Source: Clostridia bacterium
Lineage (GTDB): Bacteria > Bacillota > Clostridia > Oscillospirales > Acutalibacteraceae
Direction: 5' to 3'
Assembly (NCBI GenBank): GCA_900770255.1
Contig: CAAGJN010000017.1
Coordinates: 1 to 48,534, forward strand
Length of the DNA: 48,534 bases
The position numbers were made by a program, and so were the translations under genes. Of the stretch, positions 41,706 through 48,534 are shown in pieces. Below the pieces are notes generated by a model that saw only the letters and a list, made by a program, of their open reading frames with translations, was not told where the DNA came from and ran no database searches. The stretch's first letter is position 1; the number at the start of each line of letters is the position of its first letter.

Positions 41706-41726
41706 GAATAAAGGAAGATCTTTAAA

Positions 41727-42641
41727 ATGCCTATCAAAATAGACGGAAATCTGCCGGCGCACAAGCTTCTTGAAAGTGAAAATGTTTTTGTGATGACTGA
41801 GGAGAGGGCAGTCTCGCAGGATATCAGGCCTCTGAAGATCCTTGTTCTCAACCTTATGCCTACTAAGGTGGAGACTGAAACGCAGATCCTCAGACTTCTT
41901 AGTAATTCTCCCATACAGGTTGAAGCGGAGCTGCTCCAGACCGCGACTCATGAAGTGAAAAATGTTTCAAAGGAGCATATGCTCAAATTCTATAAGTCAT
42001 TTGAGGATGTCAGAAATGAGCGCTTTGACGGTATGGTAGTTACTGGTGCGCCCGTCGAAAGCATGAAATTTGAGCAGGTCGATTACTGGGACGAGCTCTG
42101 CGATATATTTGAATGGAGCAAATCCAATGTCTATTCTTCGTTTTATATCTGCTGGGGCGCCCAGGCTGCCCTCTACTATCGCTACGGACTGGAAAAATAT
42201 CAGCTTGAGGAGAAGATGTTCGGAGTATTTGAACACAGATCGCTCGACGAGTTTCATCCGCTCATGCGCGGTCTCGACGACATTTTCTATGTTCCTCATT
42301 CGCGCCATACCGAGATCCGCAGGGGAGATATTGCTCTTGTAAAGGATCTGCAGATTCTTTCCTATTCCGAAAAAGCCGGTGTTCATTTGCTTTCAGATAT
42401 GGATTGCCGCAATTTTTATTCCACCGGTCACTTCGAATATGACCGCGACACTCTTGCCAGGGAGTATTTTCGCGACATTGACAAGGGACTCGATATCAAG
42501 ATCCCTCAAAATTATTTTCCGGATGACGATCCGACAAAGATTCCCGTGGTCAACTGGCGCAGCACTGCGAACATCATTTTTTCAAATTGGCTCAACTACT
42601 TCGTTTATCAGCGTACCCCCTATGATCTAAGTACGCTTTGA
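41727..42641 (+). CDS. metA: Homoserine O-acetyltransferase (MetA family)
   Basis: First committed enzyme of methionine synthesis, 304 residues, acylating homoserine. The nucleophile Cys142 is in Y-I-C-W-G-A-Q-A-A; H-S-R-H-T-E-I-R and S-T-G-H-F-E-Y-D are the other active-site segments. Residue 111 is Glu (V-T-G-A-P-V-E), the residue reported to select acetyl-CoA over succinyl-CoA in Bacillus cereus MetA, whereas E. coli has Gly. The enzyme is therefore predicted to be an acetyltransferase despite the usual succinyltransferase name. AAAGGAAG lies upstream; no SAM riboswitch is seen. Confidence 0.94.
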   Translation: MPIKIDGNLPAHKLLESENVFVMTEERAVSQDIRPLKILVLNLMPTKVETETQILRLLSNSPIQVEAELLQTATHEVKNVSKEHMLKFYKSFEDVRNERFDGMVVTGAPVESMKFEQVDYWDELCDIFEWSKSNVYSSFYICWGAQAALYYRYGLEKYQLEEKMFGVFEHRSLDEFHPLMRGLDDIFYVPHSRHTEIRRGDIALVKDLQILSYSEKAGVHLLSDMDCRNFYSTGHFEYDRDTLAREYFRDIDKGLDIKIPQNYFPDDDPTKIPVVNWRSTANIIFSNWLNYFVYQRTPYDLSTL

Positions 42642-42675
42642 TATAAAAGCTTTAAGTGAAAGGGAAAAGATACCA

Positions 42676-43869
42676 ATGGGTGATATATACATATCGGGAA
42701 ACGGAAGAAGAAATCAAGAGACTCAGGATATTCCGATAACTCCGCGCAGAGTAAACGATCTCGGCGCGCAAAACAGAAATGTGCAGTCGCCGGGCCGGCA
42801 GGGACAGGCTCAGTACGGCGATCAGGATCAGTCCTATCGCCGGGTGCAGAAGGAATATTCACCCCGTCCTCAGCAGGATAACGGTTCGGCTCCTCCGGAA
42901 AAAAAGGCTCCGAAAAAAAAGAGACGGGTCGGCAAGCCGTTATTTATAATATTTTTGGTTCTGGTGATTATTTTTGCAGGCGTATTCGGCGTAATATATT
43001 CTACCGCGTGCAAGATAGACTATAAGCCGGAGAGCCATGCCGAAAACATCTATGTTGATTCGTCTGAGCTCATGCAAGACAGGAAGGTTGTCAATATACT
43101 TCTTATCGGTGTTGACGGGTCAAGCTCGGATGAGTCTCTGCGCTCGGACACCATGCTCTTGGTGTCAATTGACCGCAACAATAAGAAAATCAAGCTAACC
43201 TCGTTCCTGCGCGATACCTGGGCTCTTATACCTTCAACAAATGCGTATAACAAGCTCAATGCCGCATGTTCATACGGCGGCGCACAACTTGTGATTGATA
43301 CGATTGAATATAACTATAATATCAAGATCGATCATTATATGCTTGTCGGCTTTGATATGTTCCAGACTATAATCGATTCTATAGGCGGAATAGATGTTGA
43401 AGTCACCGAAAAAGAAGCGGCCTTTATGCGGGCTACCGCCAAAGCGACGAGAAATATTCAGGCGGGAGAGAGCGTACATATGGACGGTGCGCAGGCGCTC
43501 GTTTATTGCCGTATAAGGAAGCTCGATTCCGACTTTATGCGTACATATCGCCAGCGCAAGGTGATAACCGCTCTTATCACAAAGGCAAAAGGCACTGATT
43601 TGCTGACGCTCAAAAAGCTTGCAGATGAGGTTTTGCCGATGGTTCAGACCGATATTTCTCCTATGGAGCTCACAAAGCTCCTCTTCGGCGCTGTAAGATA
43701 TATAAGCTATGACGTGAAGTCTGAACGTGTCCCGTACGATAATACCTGGACTTCAAAGAGCATAAACGGTCAATCTGTCATTGTTACTGATTTTGACGCT
43801 AACATTCAGTTCCTCAGAAACTATCTTTATTCCACTGATGAGGTGGAAGAGAATAATTCAGAGAGTTGA
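42676..43869 (+). CDS. LytR-CpsA-Psr (LCP) family cell-wall polymer ligase
   Basis: Membrane enzyme of 397 residues that attaches teichoic-acid-like or capsular polymers to peptidoglycan. The first ~75 residues are a disordered cytoplasmic region rich in Gln, Arg and Pro, followed by a basic stretch and one membrane helix (L-F-I-I-F-L-V-L-V-I-I-F-A-G-V-F-G-V-I). The LCP domain begins with V-N-I-L-L-I-G-V-D-G and R-S-D-T-M-L-L-V, then S-F-L-R-D-T-W and later R-I-R-K-L-D-S-D-F-M-R-T-Y-R-Q-R, with the conserved Asp and Arg of the pyrophosphate site. The long N-terminal extension is somewhat unusual. Confidence 0.92.
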   Translation: MGDIYISGNGRRNQETQDIPITPRRVNDLGAQNRNVQSPGRQGQAQYGDQDQSYRRVQKEYSPRPQQDNGSAPPEKKAPKKKRRVGKPLFIIFLVLVIIFAGVFGVIYSTACKIDYKPESHAENIYVDSSELMQDRKVVNILLIGVDGSSSDESLRSDTMLLVSIDRNNKKIKLTSFLRDTWALIPSTNAYNKLNAACSYGGAQLVIDTIEYNYNIKIDHYMLVGFDMFQTIIDSIGGIDVEVTEKEAAFMRATAKATRNIQAGESVHMDGAQALVYCRIRKLDSDFMRTYRQRKVITALITKAKGTDLLTLKKLADEVLPMVQTDISPMELTKLLFGAVRYISYDVKSERVPYDNTWTSKSINGQSVIVTDFDANIQFLRNYLYSTDEVEENNSES

Positions 43870-43885
43870 TCGAAAGGAGATTTTT

Positions 43886-44572
43886 ATGGATAAAACAGCA
43901 TTATTTAATCTTTCATACGGACTTTATGTCATTGGAGTCAAAAGCGATTTTTCCGAATTCGGCGGTTGTGTGGTAGATGCGCTTGCCCAGATATCCTCTG
44001 GAGAGCCTTCGCGCATCGCTGTCAGTTGTATGAAAAACAATAATACGCCTGAAAAGATGAAAAAGTACGGTGAGTTTACAGTAAGCGTACTCGGTGAAGG
44101 AACCGATCCTTTTGTTCTTTCCTGCTTTGGCTTTCAGTCGGGGCGTGATGCCGATAAATGGTCACTTGTAGCTCACGAAACGGTCAACGGCTTGCCGGTG
44201 CTGAAAAAAGCAGTGGCATTTATGCGCTGCAAGGTCGAAAGCTTTACAGAGTTTGACACGCACACATTGTTTATTGCAACTGTTGAAGATGCCTGGTGCG
44301 GGGAAAAGGATGAGCCTCTTCTCTATTCTGATTATCACAAGAAATATAAGGCTGCCGCTGCGGAGGCATTTGCGGAGTATAAGAAAACAGGAAAAGCCCC
44401 TGCCGGTGAATATAAAAACCGCAGCAGTGCCGAAGAACAGAATGAGCAGCCGAAGTGGACCTGCCCGCTGTGCGGATATGTATATGACGGTGAAGTGCCC
44501 TTTGAGGAACTTCCCGATGATTGGAAATGTCCGCTCTGCGGCGTGGAAAAAAGTAAGTTTATAAAAAAATGA
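43886..44572 (+). CDS. Flavin reductase-rubredoxin fusion protein
   Basis: Redox protein of 228 residues. The first ~155 residues form a flavin-reductase-like FMN-binding domain (split barrel; S-C-M-K-N-N-N-T-P, V-S-V-L-G-E-G, F-G-F-Q-S-G). After a charged linker (about 160-188), the rubredoxin domain carries the iron ligands Cys193 and 196 (W-T-C-P-L-C-G-Y-V-Y-D-G) and 215 and 218 (D-D-W-K-C-P-L-C-G). Such high-molecular-weight rubredoxins pass electrons to oxygen- or NO-reducing flavoproteins in anaerobes. AAAGGAG fixes ATG 43886. Its stop overlaps the activase start (ATGA), which suggests a joint role. Confidence 0.9.
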   Translation: MDKTALFNLSYGLYVIGVKSDFSEFGGCVVDALAQISSGEPSRIAVSCMKNNNTPEKMKKYGEFTVSVLGEGTDPFVLSCFGFQSGRDADKWSLVAHETVNGLPVLKKAVAFMRCKVESFTEFDTHTLFIATVEDAWCGEKDEPLLYSDYHKKYKAAAAEAFAEYKKTGKAPAGEYKNRSSAEEQNEQPKWTCPLCGYVYDGEVPFEELPDDWKCPLCGVEKSKFIKK

Positions 44573-45432
44573 GCACATTAAAGGTTTTTCAAAAAGGCTT
44601 TAATTTTTCGCAGGACGGCCCCGGAAACAGGCTGGTCATTCATTTGCAGGGCTGCAATATGCGGTGCCCATGGTGCTCTAATCCCGAGGGAATGGCGGCA
44701 AACGGGGCGATACTGGAGTCGTCGCCGCTGATTGATATTGTGTGCCCTCACGGTGGAATAGAAAAAGGCGAGCTGATTCATTCTGTCTGCGACGAATGCT
44801 CCGACAGAGTGTGCTTAGGCAAATACGGCGCGCCGAAGCTCAGCTGCCGGGAGTTTACCGTAGATGAGCTCGTTGCTGAGATAATGCGCTGCGAGCCGAT
44901 GTTTTTTGACGGCGGCGGAGTTACCTTCACCGGCGGTGAATCGACAATGCAGTTCTCTGCGCTTAAAGAGATTCTATATAGGCTCCGGGCTAACGGTATA
45001 AACACGGCTATTGAAAGCAATGCGGTGAATCCGCGCTTGCCGGAGCTTTTTAACCTTGTCGATTTCATGATAACCGACATAAAGCACTACGACAGCGAGA
45101 AGCACCGCGAGGCCACCGGTATGACAAATACGCTTATAATCAAAAATCTTCGAAAAGCGGCGAGGGAGAGGAGCCAACTGCTGATAAGAATCCCGCTGAT
45201 CCGCTCGTTTAACTGCGCCGAAGGCGATGAAGTTAAATTTGCAGACCTGCTTTCTGATATCTGCACGGACGCCTGCAGCGTTGAGTTGCTCAGATATCAC
45301 GAATACGGAAAAGACAAGTGGAAGAAATGCGGCCTTGAGTATAAAATGCACGGCGGCTTCATAGATGATGAAATATATAAGAACTTCAAACATGCTCTTT
45401 TGTCAAAGGGCATCAACGTTATAAATACATAA
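44569..45432 (+). CDS. Glycyl radical enzyme activase (radical SAM)
   Basis: Activating enzyme of 287 residues that abstracts hydrogen from the glycine of the partner encoded downstream. The SAM motif is C-N-M-R-C-P-W-C (Cys29, 33, 36). Between it and the core lies an insert with further cysteines (V-C-P-H-G-G, V-C-D-E-C, R-V-C, L-S-C), apparently a reduced ferredoxin-like domain for extra Fe-S clusters, as in dehydratase/decarboxylase-type activases rather than PflA. F-T-G-G-E-S-T and I-T-D-I-K-H follow. It is coupled to the rubredoxin fusion by a four-base overlap and lies 16 bases before its enzyme. Confidence 0.92.
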   Translation: MSTLKVFQKGFNFSQDGPGNRLVIHLQGCNMRCPWCSNPEGMAANGAILESSPLIDIVCPHGGIEKGELIHSVCDECSDRVCLGKYGAPKLSCREFTVDELVAEIMRCEPMFFDGGGVTFTGGESTMQFSALKEILYRLRANGINTAIESNAVNPRLPELFNLVDFMITDIKHYDSEKHREATGMTNTLIIKNLRKAARERSQLLIRIPLIRSFNCAEGDEVKFADLLSDICTDACSVELLRYHEYGKDKWKKCGLEYKMHGGFIDDEIYKNFKHALLSKGINVINT

Positions 45433-45448
45433 TAAAGGGGTCAGAAAA

Positions 45449-47821
45449 ATGCTCAAAGATATTTATTCTTCTCCCGCAGCAGTAACAAAAATGGCTAAGG
45501 AGCTTTTTCTGCAGGAGCGCCGCATAGATCGGCTTGACGGCTGGTTTATATCCAGAGAGGCCGCCTGTAAAGAGGCGGAAAAGCACAAGGGCGACTCTAA
45601 GGAAATCTCAGCCGCATATGAACTCTCGGCCATGGTTGAGAACCTGCCGCTGTGGATAAGTGAGAACGCCGTGTTTGCAGGAACTCAGCGCGACGCATTT
45701 GCAAAGAGCTATGCGCTCATTAACCCCGCATTTGAGGTAGAGACGTTCTCGGGCTATTGCGATCCGACCGCCGTGTTCGACGATATAGCTCCTAACGAAG
45801 AATTCCCGAAGGAGAGAATAGAGGCACTCAGAAAAAAGACCAGAGAGGGCAGCTATGTTTCATCTCTTATGGATATGTACTCGAGGTTCGAGGACTATAC
45901 GGGGGAGGTAGCTTTCTTTGTTGAGCAGGTTACAGGGCACCTTATTCCCGATTTTCGCCCCGTGCTTAAAAACGGCATTTCATCTCTCAAGGCGGAGATT
46001 GTCAAAAACATGGAAGCTTGCGGTGACCCTGAAAAGCAGGACACATTCAGGGCAATCCTCATCTCTCTTGATGCTGCGATTACTCTTGCACACAGGTACG
46101 CCGATATAGCCGACGCTGACGCCGCTTCCGCCACAGAGGAGCGCTCAAAGCAGCTCCGTTTCATGGCGGAAACTCTCAGAAAGGTGCCTGAAAATGCGAG
46201 CGAGTCGCTCTATGAAGCTATTCAGTCGTTTATTATTCTCTGGCAGGTCATGTGCCTTGAGCAGGCGCCGAACCCATTTGCGTTTTCTGTCGGCAATGCT
46301 GACAGAATATTCGAACCCTACAGAGCGATGAGCGGCGAGTGCAGGGAAGAGGCCGCCTCCCTTTTCAGACATTTTCTTGTATTCTTCAATGTCGCAGACA
46401 GAAGCTGGGCGATATCCCAAAACATACTTGTCAGCGGCCGCGACGTAGCCGGCAACGATCTGACAAATGAGACCACATATGCGCTCATGGACGCATACTA
46501 CGATATGAACCTGCCGCAGCCTATTCTCTCTGTCAAGCTGCACAGCAACACTCCCGACAAGCTGTATGAGGAGATGGGCCGCTTTTTCTTCACGCCCGGC
46601 TGTCTCACTCCGTCGCTGTTCAATGACGACTCCGTGTTTGAAGTGCTCCGTCTCGCAGGTACCGATATTGAAGATCTTCCGGATTATTCGGTTGCAGGCT
46701 GCCAGGAACCGCTTATAATGGGCAGGGACAACGGCAACACAACGAACAGCTGGTTCAGCCTTCCTAAGGTGCTTGAGCTCACACTCAATAACGGCAAGTC
46801 GCTGATAACCGGAAAGAATATCGGCACATGCGTTGATGAGAAAGACCCGCTTGAGCTGCTTAAAAATATCCGTAAATACTTCTATGAGAATGCGGAGCAC
46901 TATGCAGATCTTATGGTAGAGGCTGCAAACGGTGCCTCTGAGGCAATCGCACATTTGCCTGTTCCGTTTCTTTCCGCTTTTATGGGCGGTGCGCAAAGCG
47001 GTATAGACGCGCGAGATACAAAGCGTCAGGGTACAAAGTACAATGCGAGCGGCTGCCTTATTCACGGCCTTTCGGTCGTTGCTGATTCGTTTGTGGCGAT
47101 AGATCATCTTGTCAGAGAACGGCCGCAGGATGCGCAGAACCTTATTGACGCACTCAGAAATAATTTTGAGGGCTACGATGAGCTTCATGCTTATCTGCTC
47201 TCCTGTCCGAAATTCGGCAACAATATCGAAGAGGTTGACAATGAGGCGGCAGAGGTCGCAAACAAGATATCCGATCTCATCAGAAGCCGAAAGAATTATC
47301 TCGGCAACGGTTTCAGAGCAGACTGGAGCAGTCCGTCAACGCATCTTCTCTACGGCTACTGGGTCGGCGCGACTCCGGACGGCAGAAAGGCGAGGGAGCA
47401 GCTCAACTACGGCGTTGATCCGCTCTTCGGCGAGGCTTCAAACGGACTTGGCTTTAGGATCCTTTCAAACATGAAACTCCCGTTTGAAAAGTTCAACGGC
47501 GGATACGCTTCTCATTTCGGTATTGATCCCAAATTTTTCAAGGGCGACAGTTTCGAGAAAAAGGGCATGGAGTTCAAGAAGCGAGTTTTCGAGCCCCTGT
47601 TCTTCAATGATAAGGTGAAGGGTGTTGCGCCGTTTTATCTGTATGTCAACGTCACAACCCCCGACACGCTGAGAATGGTTCTTGCCGATCCGAAGAAATA
47701 CGCTCCGAACGGAGTTTATATAATGCGTATTCACGGCACGTTTGTCAACTTCCTCGATCTCTCTCCGGCGATTCAGCAGGATATAATCAAACGTCTCGAC
47801 CTTGAATCGACGTCAATGTAA
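45449..47821 (+). CDS. Glycyl radical enzyme of unknown substrate (PFL-like superfamily)
   Basis: Glycyl radical enzyme of 790 residues. The thiyl-radical cysteine is in V-A-G-C-Q-E-P-L (Cys418), with Glu420 in the position used as base by dehydratase and lyase members, so it is not a pyruvate formate-lyase, which has two adjacent Cys. The C-terminal radical site is M-R-I-H-G-T-F (Gly763), ending I-Q-Q-D-I-I-K-R. The second residue after Cys418 fits the G-C-x-E-P pattern of glycerol, choline and hydroxyproline enzymes, but Gln in place of the common Val is unusual. There are no microcompartment genes nearby. AAAGGGG precedes the ATG. Confidence 0.9.
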   Translation: MLKDIYSSPAAVTKMAKELFLQERRIDRLDGWFISREAACKEAEKHKGDSKEISAAYELSAMVENLPLWISENAVFAGTQRDAFAKSYALINPAFEVETFSGYCDPTAVFDDIAPNEEFPKERIEALRKKTREGSYVSSLMDMYSRFEDYTGEVAFFVEQVTGHLIPDFRPVLKNGISSLKAEIVKNMEACGDPEKQDTFRAILISLDAAITLAHRYADIADADAASATEERSKQLRFMAETLRKVPENASESLYEAIQSFIILWQVMCLEQAPNPFAFSVGNADRIFEPYRAMSGECREEAASLFRHFLVFFNVADRSWAISQNILVSGRDVAGNDLTNETTYALMDAYYDMNLPQPILSVKLHSNTPDKLYEEMGRFFFTPGCLTPSLFNDDSVFEVLRLAGTDIEDLPDYSVAGCQEPLIMGRDNGNTTNSWFSLPKVLELTLNNGKSLITGKNIGTCVDEKDPLELLKNIRKYFYENAEHYADLMVEAANGASEAIAHLPVPFLSAFMGGAQSGIDARDTKRQGTKYNASGCLIHGLSVVADSFVAIDHLVRERPQDAQNLIDALRNNFEGYDELHAYLLSCPKFGNNIEEVDNEAAEVANKISDLIRSRKNYLGNGFRADWSSPSTHLLYGYWVGATPDGRKAREQLNYGVDPLFGEASNGLGFRILSNMKLPFEKFNGGYASHFGIDPKFFKGDSFEKKGMEFKKRVFEPLFFNDKVKGVAPFYLYVNVTTPDTLRMVLADPKKYAPNGVYIMRIHGTFVNFLDLSPAIQQDIIKRLDLESTSM

Positions 47822-47841
47822 GCGTTAAGGAGTGTGGTACT

Positions 47842-48390
47842 TTGCAATACTACAAGACGATATTATTAAAAAACGGCAAGGAATGCTGCTTAAGAAACGG
47901 AATCGAGCGTGACGGGCAGGCTGTGCTTGAAAACTTCAATCTGGTTCACGCACAAACTGATTTTTTGCTTTCATATCCGGACGAGAACAGTTTTGACGCG
48001 GAGATGGAATCGCGGTTTCTTAAAGAAAAGTCCGAGAGCGAAAATGAGATCGAGATCATTGCCGTTGTTGACGGTGCGGTCGTCGGAACAGCGGGAATTG
48101 AGGCGGTAGGCGCAAAGTACAAGGTGCGGCACCGCGCCGAGCTCGGAATCAGCATTGCCGAAGAGTTCTGGGGTCTCGGAATAGGGCGCGAGCTGACGGA
48201 TGCCTGTATCGAATGTGCGAGAGAGGCGGGATATACTCAGCTTGAGCTCAGCGTAGTTGCTGAGAATACGAGAGCCGTCACATTGTATAAAAAAGCCGGC
48301 TTTGTTGAATACGGAAGAAACCCCAAGGGTTTTAATTCGCGCACATCGGGATTTCAGGAAATTATCCATATGAGATTGGAACTGCAATAA
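47842..48390 (+). CDS. GNAT-family N-acetyltransferase
   Basis: Acetyl-CoA-dependent acyltransferase of 182 residues. The acetyl-CoA loop is in E-F-W-G-L-G-I-G-R-E-L-T, preceded by R-A-E-L-G-I-S-I, and followed by E-L-S-V-V-A-E-N-T-R-A-V-T-L-Y-K-K-A-G-F. The substrate is unknown; it could be a small amine or a protein N terminus. It starts at TTG 47842 nine bases after AAGGAG, 20 bases behind the glycyl radical enzyme gene, so it could belong to that operon. Confidence 0.88.
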   Translation: MQYYKTILLKNGKECCLRNGIERDGQAVLENFNLVHAQTDFLLSYPDENSFDAEMESRFLKEKSESENEIEIIAVVDGAVVGTAGIEAVGAKYKVRHRAELGISIAEEFWGLGIGRELTDACIECAREAGYTQLELSVVAENTRAVTLYKKAGFVEYGRNPKGFNSRTSGFQEIIHMRLELQ

Positions 48391-48453
48391 AAAAATAGCA
48401 TCCGTACTGCGGCGTTGCACAAGTCCAGTAAAAACGGACAATAGAAAAAGACA

Positions 48454-48494
48454 CCCCCTTTATGGTAGAATAAAAATAGCTACCGTGAAGGGGG
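48454..48494 (+). promoter_or_regulatory. RBS-masking hairpin ahead of the transposase gene
   Basis: CCCCCTTTATGGTAG (48454-48468) pairs with CTACCGTGAAGGGGG (48480-48494): 15 pairs including two G-U. The right arm contains the AAGGGGG ribosome binding site of the following gene. Confidence 0.7.
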
Positions 48495-48501
48495 ATTTTG
48501 T

Positions 48502-48534
48502 ATGCCAAGAGAATATCGACATATAAAAATGTAT
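48502..48534 (+). CDS. Transposase or transposase-helper gene, 5' fragment
   Basis: Only the first 11 codons are inside the window (M-P-R-E-Y-R-H-I-K-M-Y). AAGGGGG lies seven bases before the ATG. The start resembles helix-turn-helix first frames of IS3-type elements as far as I recall, but 11 residues cannot establish a family. Confidence 0.4.
   Translation, partial: MPREYRHIKMY

Larger units (their letters stand above)
48410..48534 (+). mobile_element. Left end of an insertion sequence, running off the window
   Basis: The sequence after the GNAT gene changes to AT-rich DNA with short repeated words (TCCAGTAAAAACGGACA) and leads into a transposase-like start. The exact left terminus cannot be fixed without the right end; around 48410-48425 is my estimate. 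No direct repeat can be checked because the other end is outside. Confidence 0.45.

Noticed and set aside
41706..41726. SAM riboswitch in front of metA
   Set aside because: Only 21 bases separate manA and metA, too few for any SAM riboswitch, and none is visible before manA.
46145..47188. Long antisense open frame (347 codons) inside the glycyl radical enzyme gene
   Set aside because: It is the reverse shadow of a highly conserved coding sequence, lacks a ribosome binding site, and its translation resembles no protein.

Overview
The window looks like chromosome of a strictly anaerobic Gram-positive bacterium of the class Clostridia, probably near the Oscillospiraceae/Ruminococcaceae. The main clues are a SCIFF peptide with its radical SAM maturase, a glycyl radical enzyme with its activase, a rubredoxin fusion, a T-box leader, a split transketolase, SepF/DivIVA division genes and the miaB-ylbF-mutS-mutL gene order of Firmicutes. 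Gene density is high, most genes are preceded by strong Shine-Dalgarno sequences, and several use GTG or TTG starts. No tRNA, rRNA, CRISPR array or prophage was seen. Placement is by gene content only; no database search was possible. LAYOUT. 1-2.9 kb (minus): a metallophosphoesterase and a RodA-type SEDS glycosyltransferase. 3.0-5.3 kb (plus): tsaE-tsaB (t6A tRNA modification), rpiB, upp. 5.3-7.0 kb: scfA, a 45-residue six-cysteine RiPP precursor with its own strong promoter, then a hairpin terminator/attenuator, then the SPASM radical SAM maturase. 7.0-10.8 kb (minus): a membrane-anchored parvulin foldase, an RluA-family pseudouridine synthase, and a thioredoxin-reductase-like flavoprotein that appears to have lost its NADPH site. 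11.1-29.8 kb (plus): a long, tightly packed run: miaB, a YlbF/RicA-like protein with a cysteine-rich tail, mutS, mutL, miaA, an HlyD-like membrane protein, yggS, sepF, divIVA, lspA, rluD, a HAD phosphatase, the two transketolase halves, an unknown membrane-anchored protein, a second DivIVA-like coiled-coil protein and a fumarase beta subunit without its alpha partner. 29.8-32.4 kb: a consensus promoter and a complete T-box leader, with an apparent isoleucine specifier, ahead of an XRE-cupin regulator and an acyl-CoA synthetase. 32.4-34.4 kb (minus): a Cu/Zn superoxide dismutase-like protein and a secreted purple-acid-phosphatase-like enzyme. 34.6-35.8 kb (plus): an aspartate aminotransferase. 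35.9-37.1 kb (minus): an orphan CARF-nuclease of the DUF1887/Card1 type. 37.3-40.4 kb: a six-hairpin glycosidase-like protein, a DUF1294 membrane protein and a DEDD exonuclease with a zinc ribbon. 40.6-43.9 kb (plus): manA, metA and an LCP-family cell-wall ligase. 43.9-48.4 kb (plus): flavin reductase-rubredoxin fusion, glycyl radical activase, glycyl radical enzyme of unknown substrate and a GNAT acetyltransferase. 48.4 kb to the end: the left edge of an apparent insertion sequence with a hairpin that masks the ribosome binding site. HOW IT FITS TOGETHER. The long central run joins tRNA modification, mismatch repair and septum/cell-envelope functions in apparently co-transcribed order. The accessory interest lies in the SCIFF locus, the T-box operon (which I suggest makes branched-chain acyl-CoA when charged tRNA-Ile is scarce), the CARF nuclease with no CRISPR genes around it, and the glycyl radical enzyme cluster.
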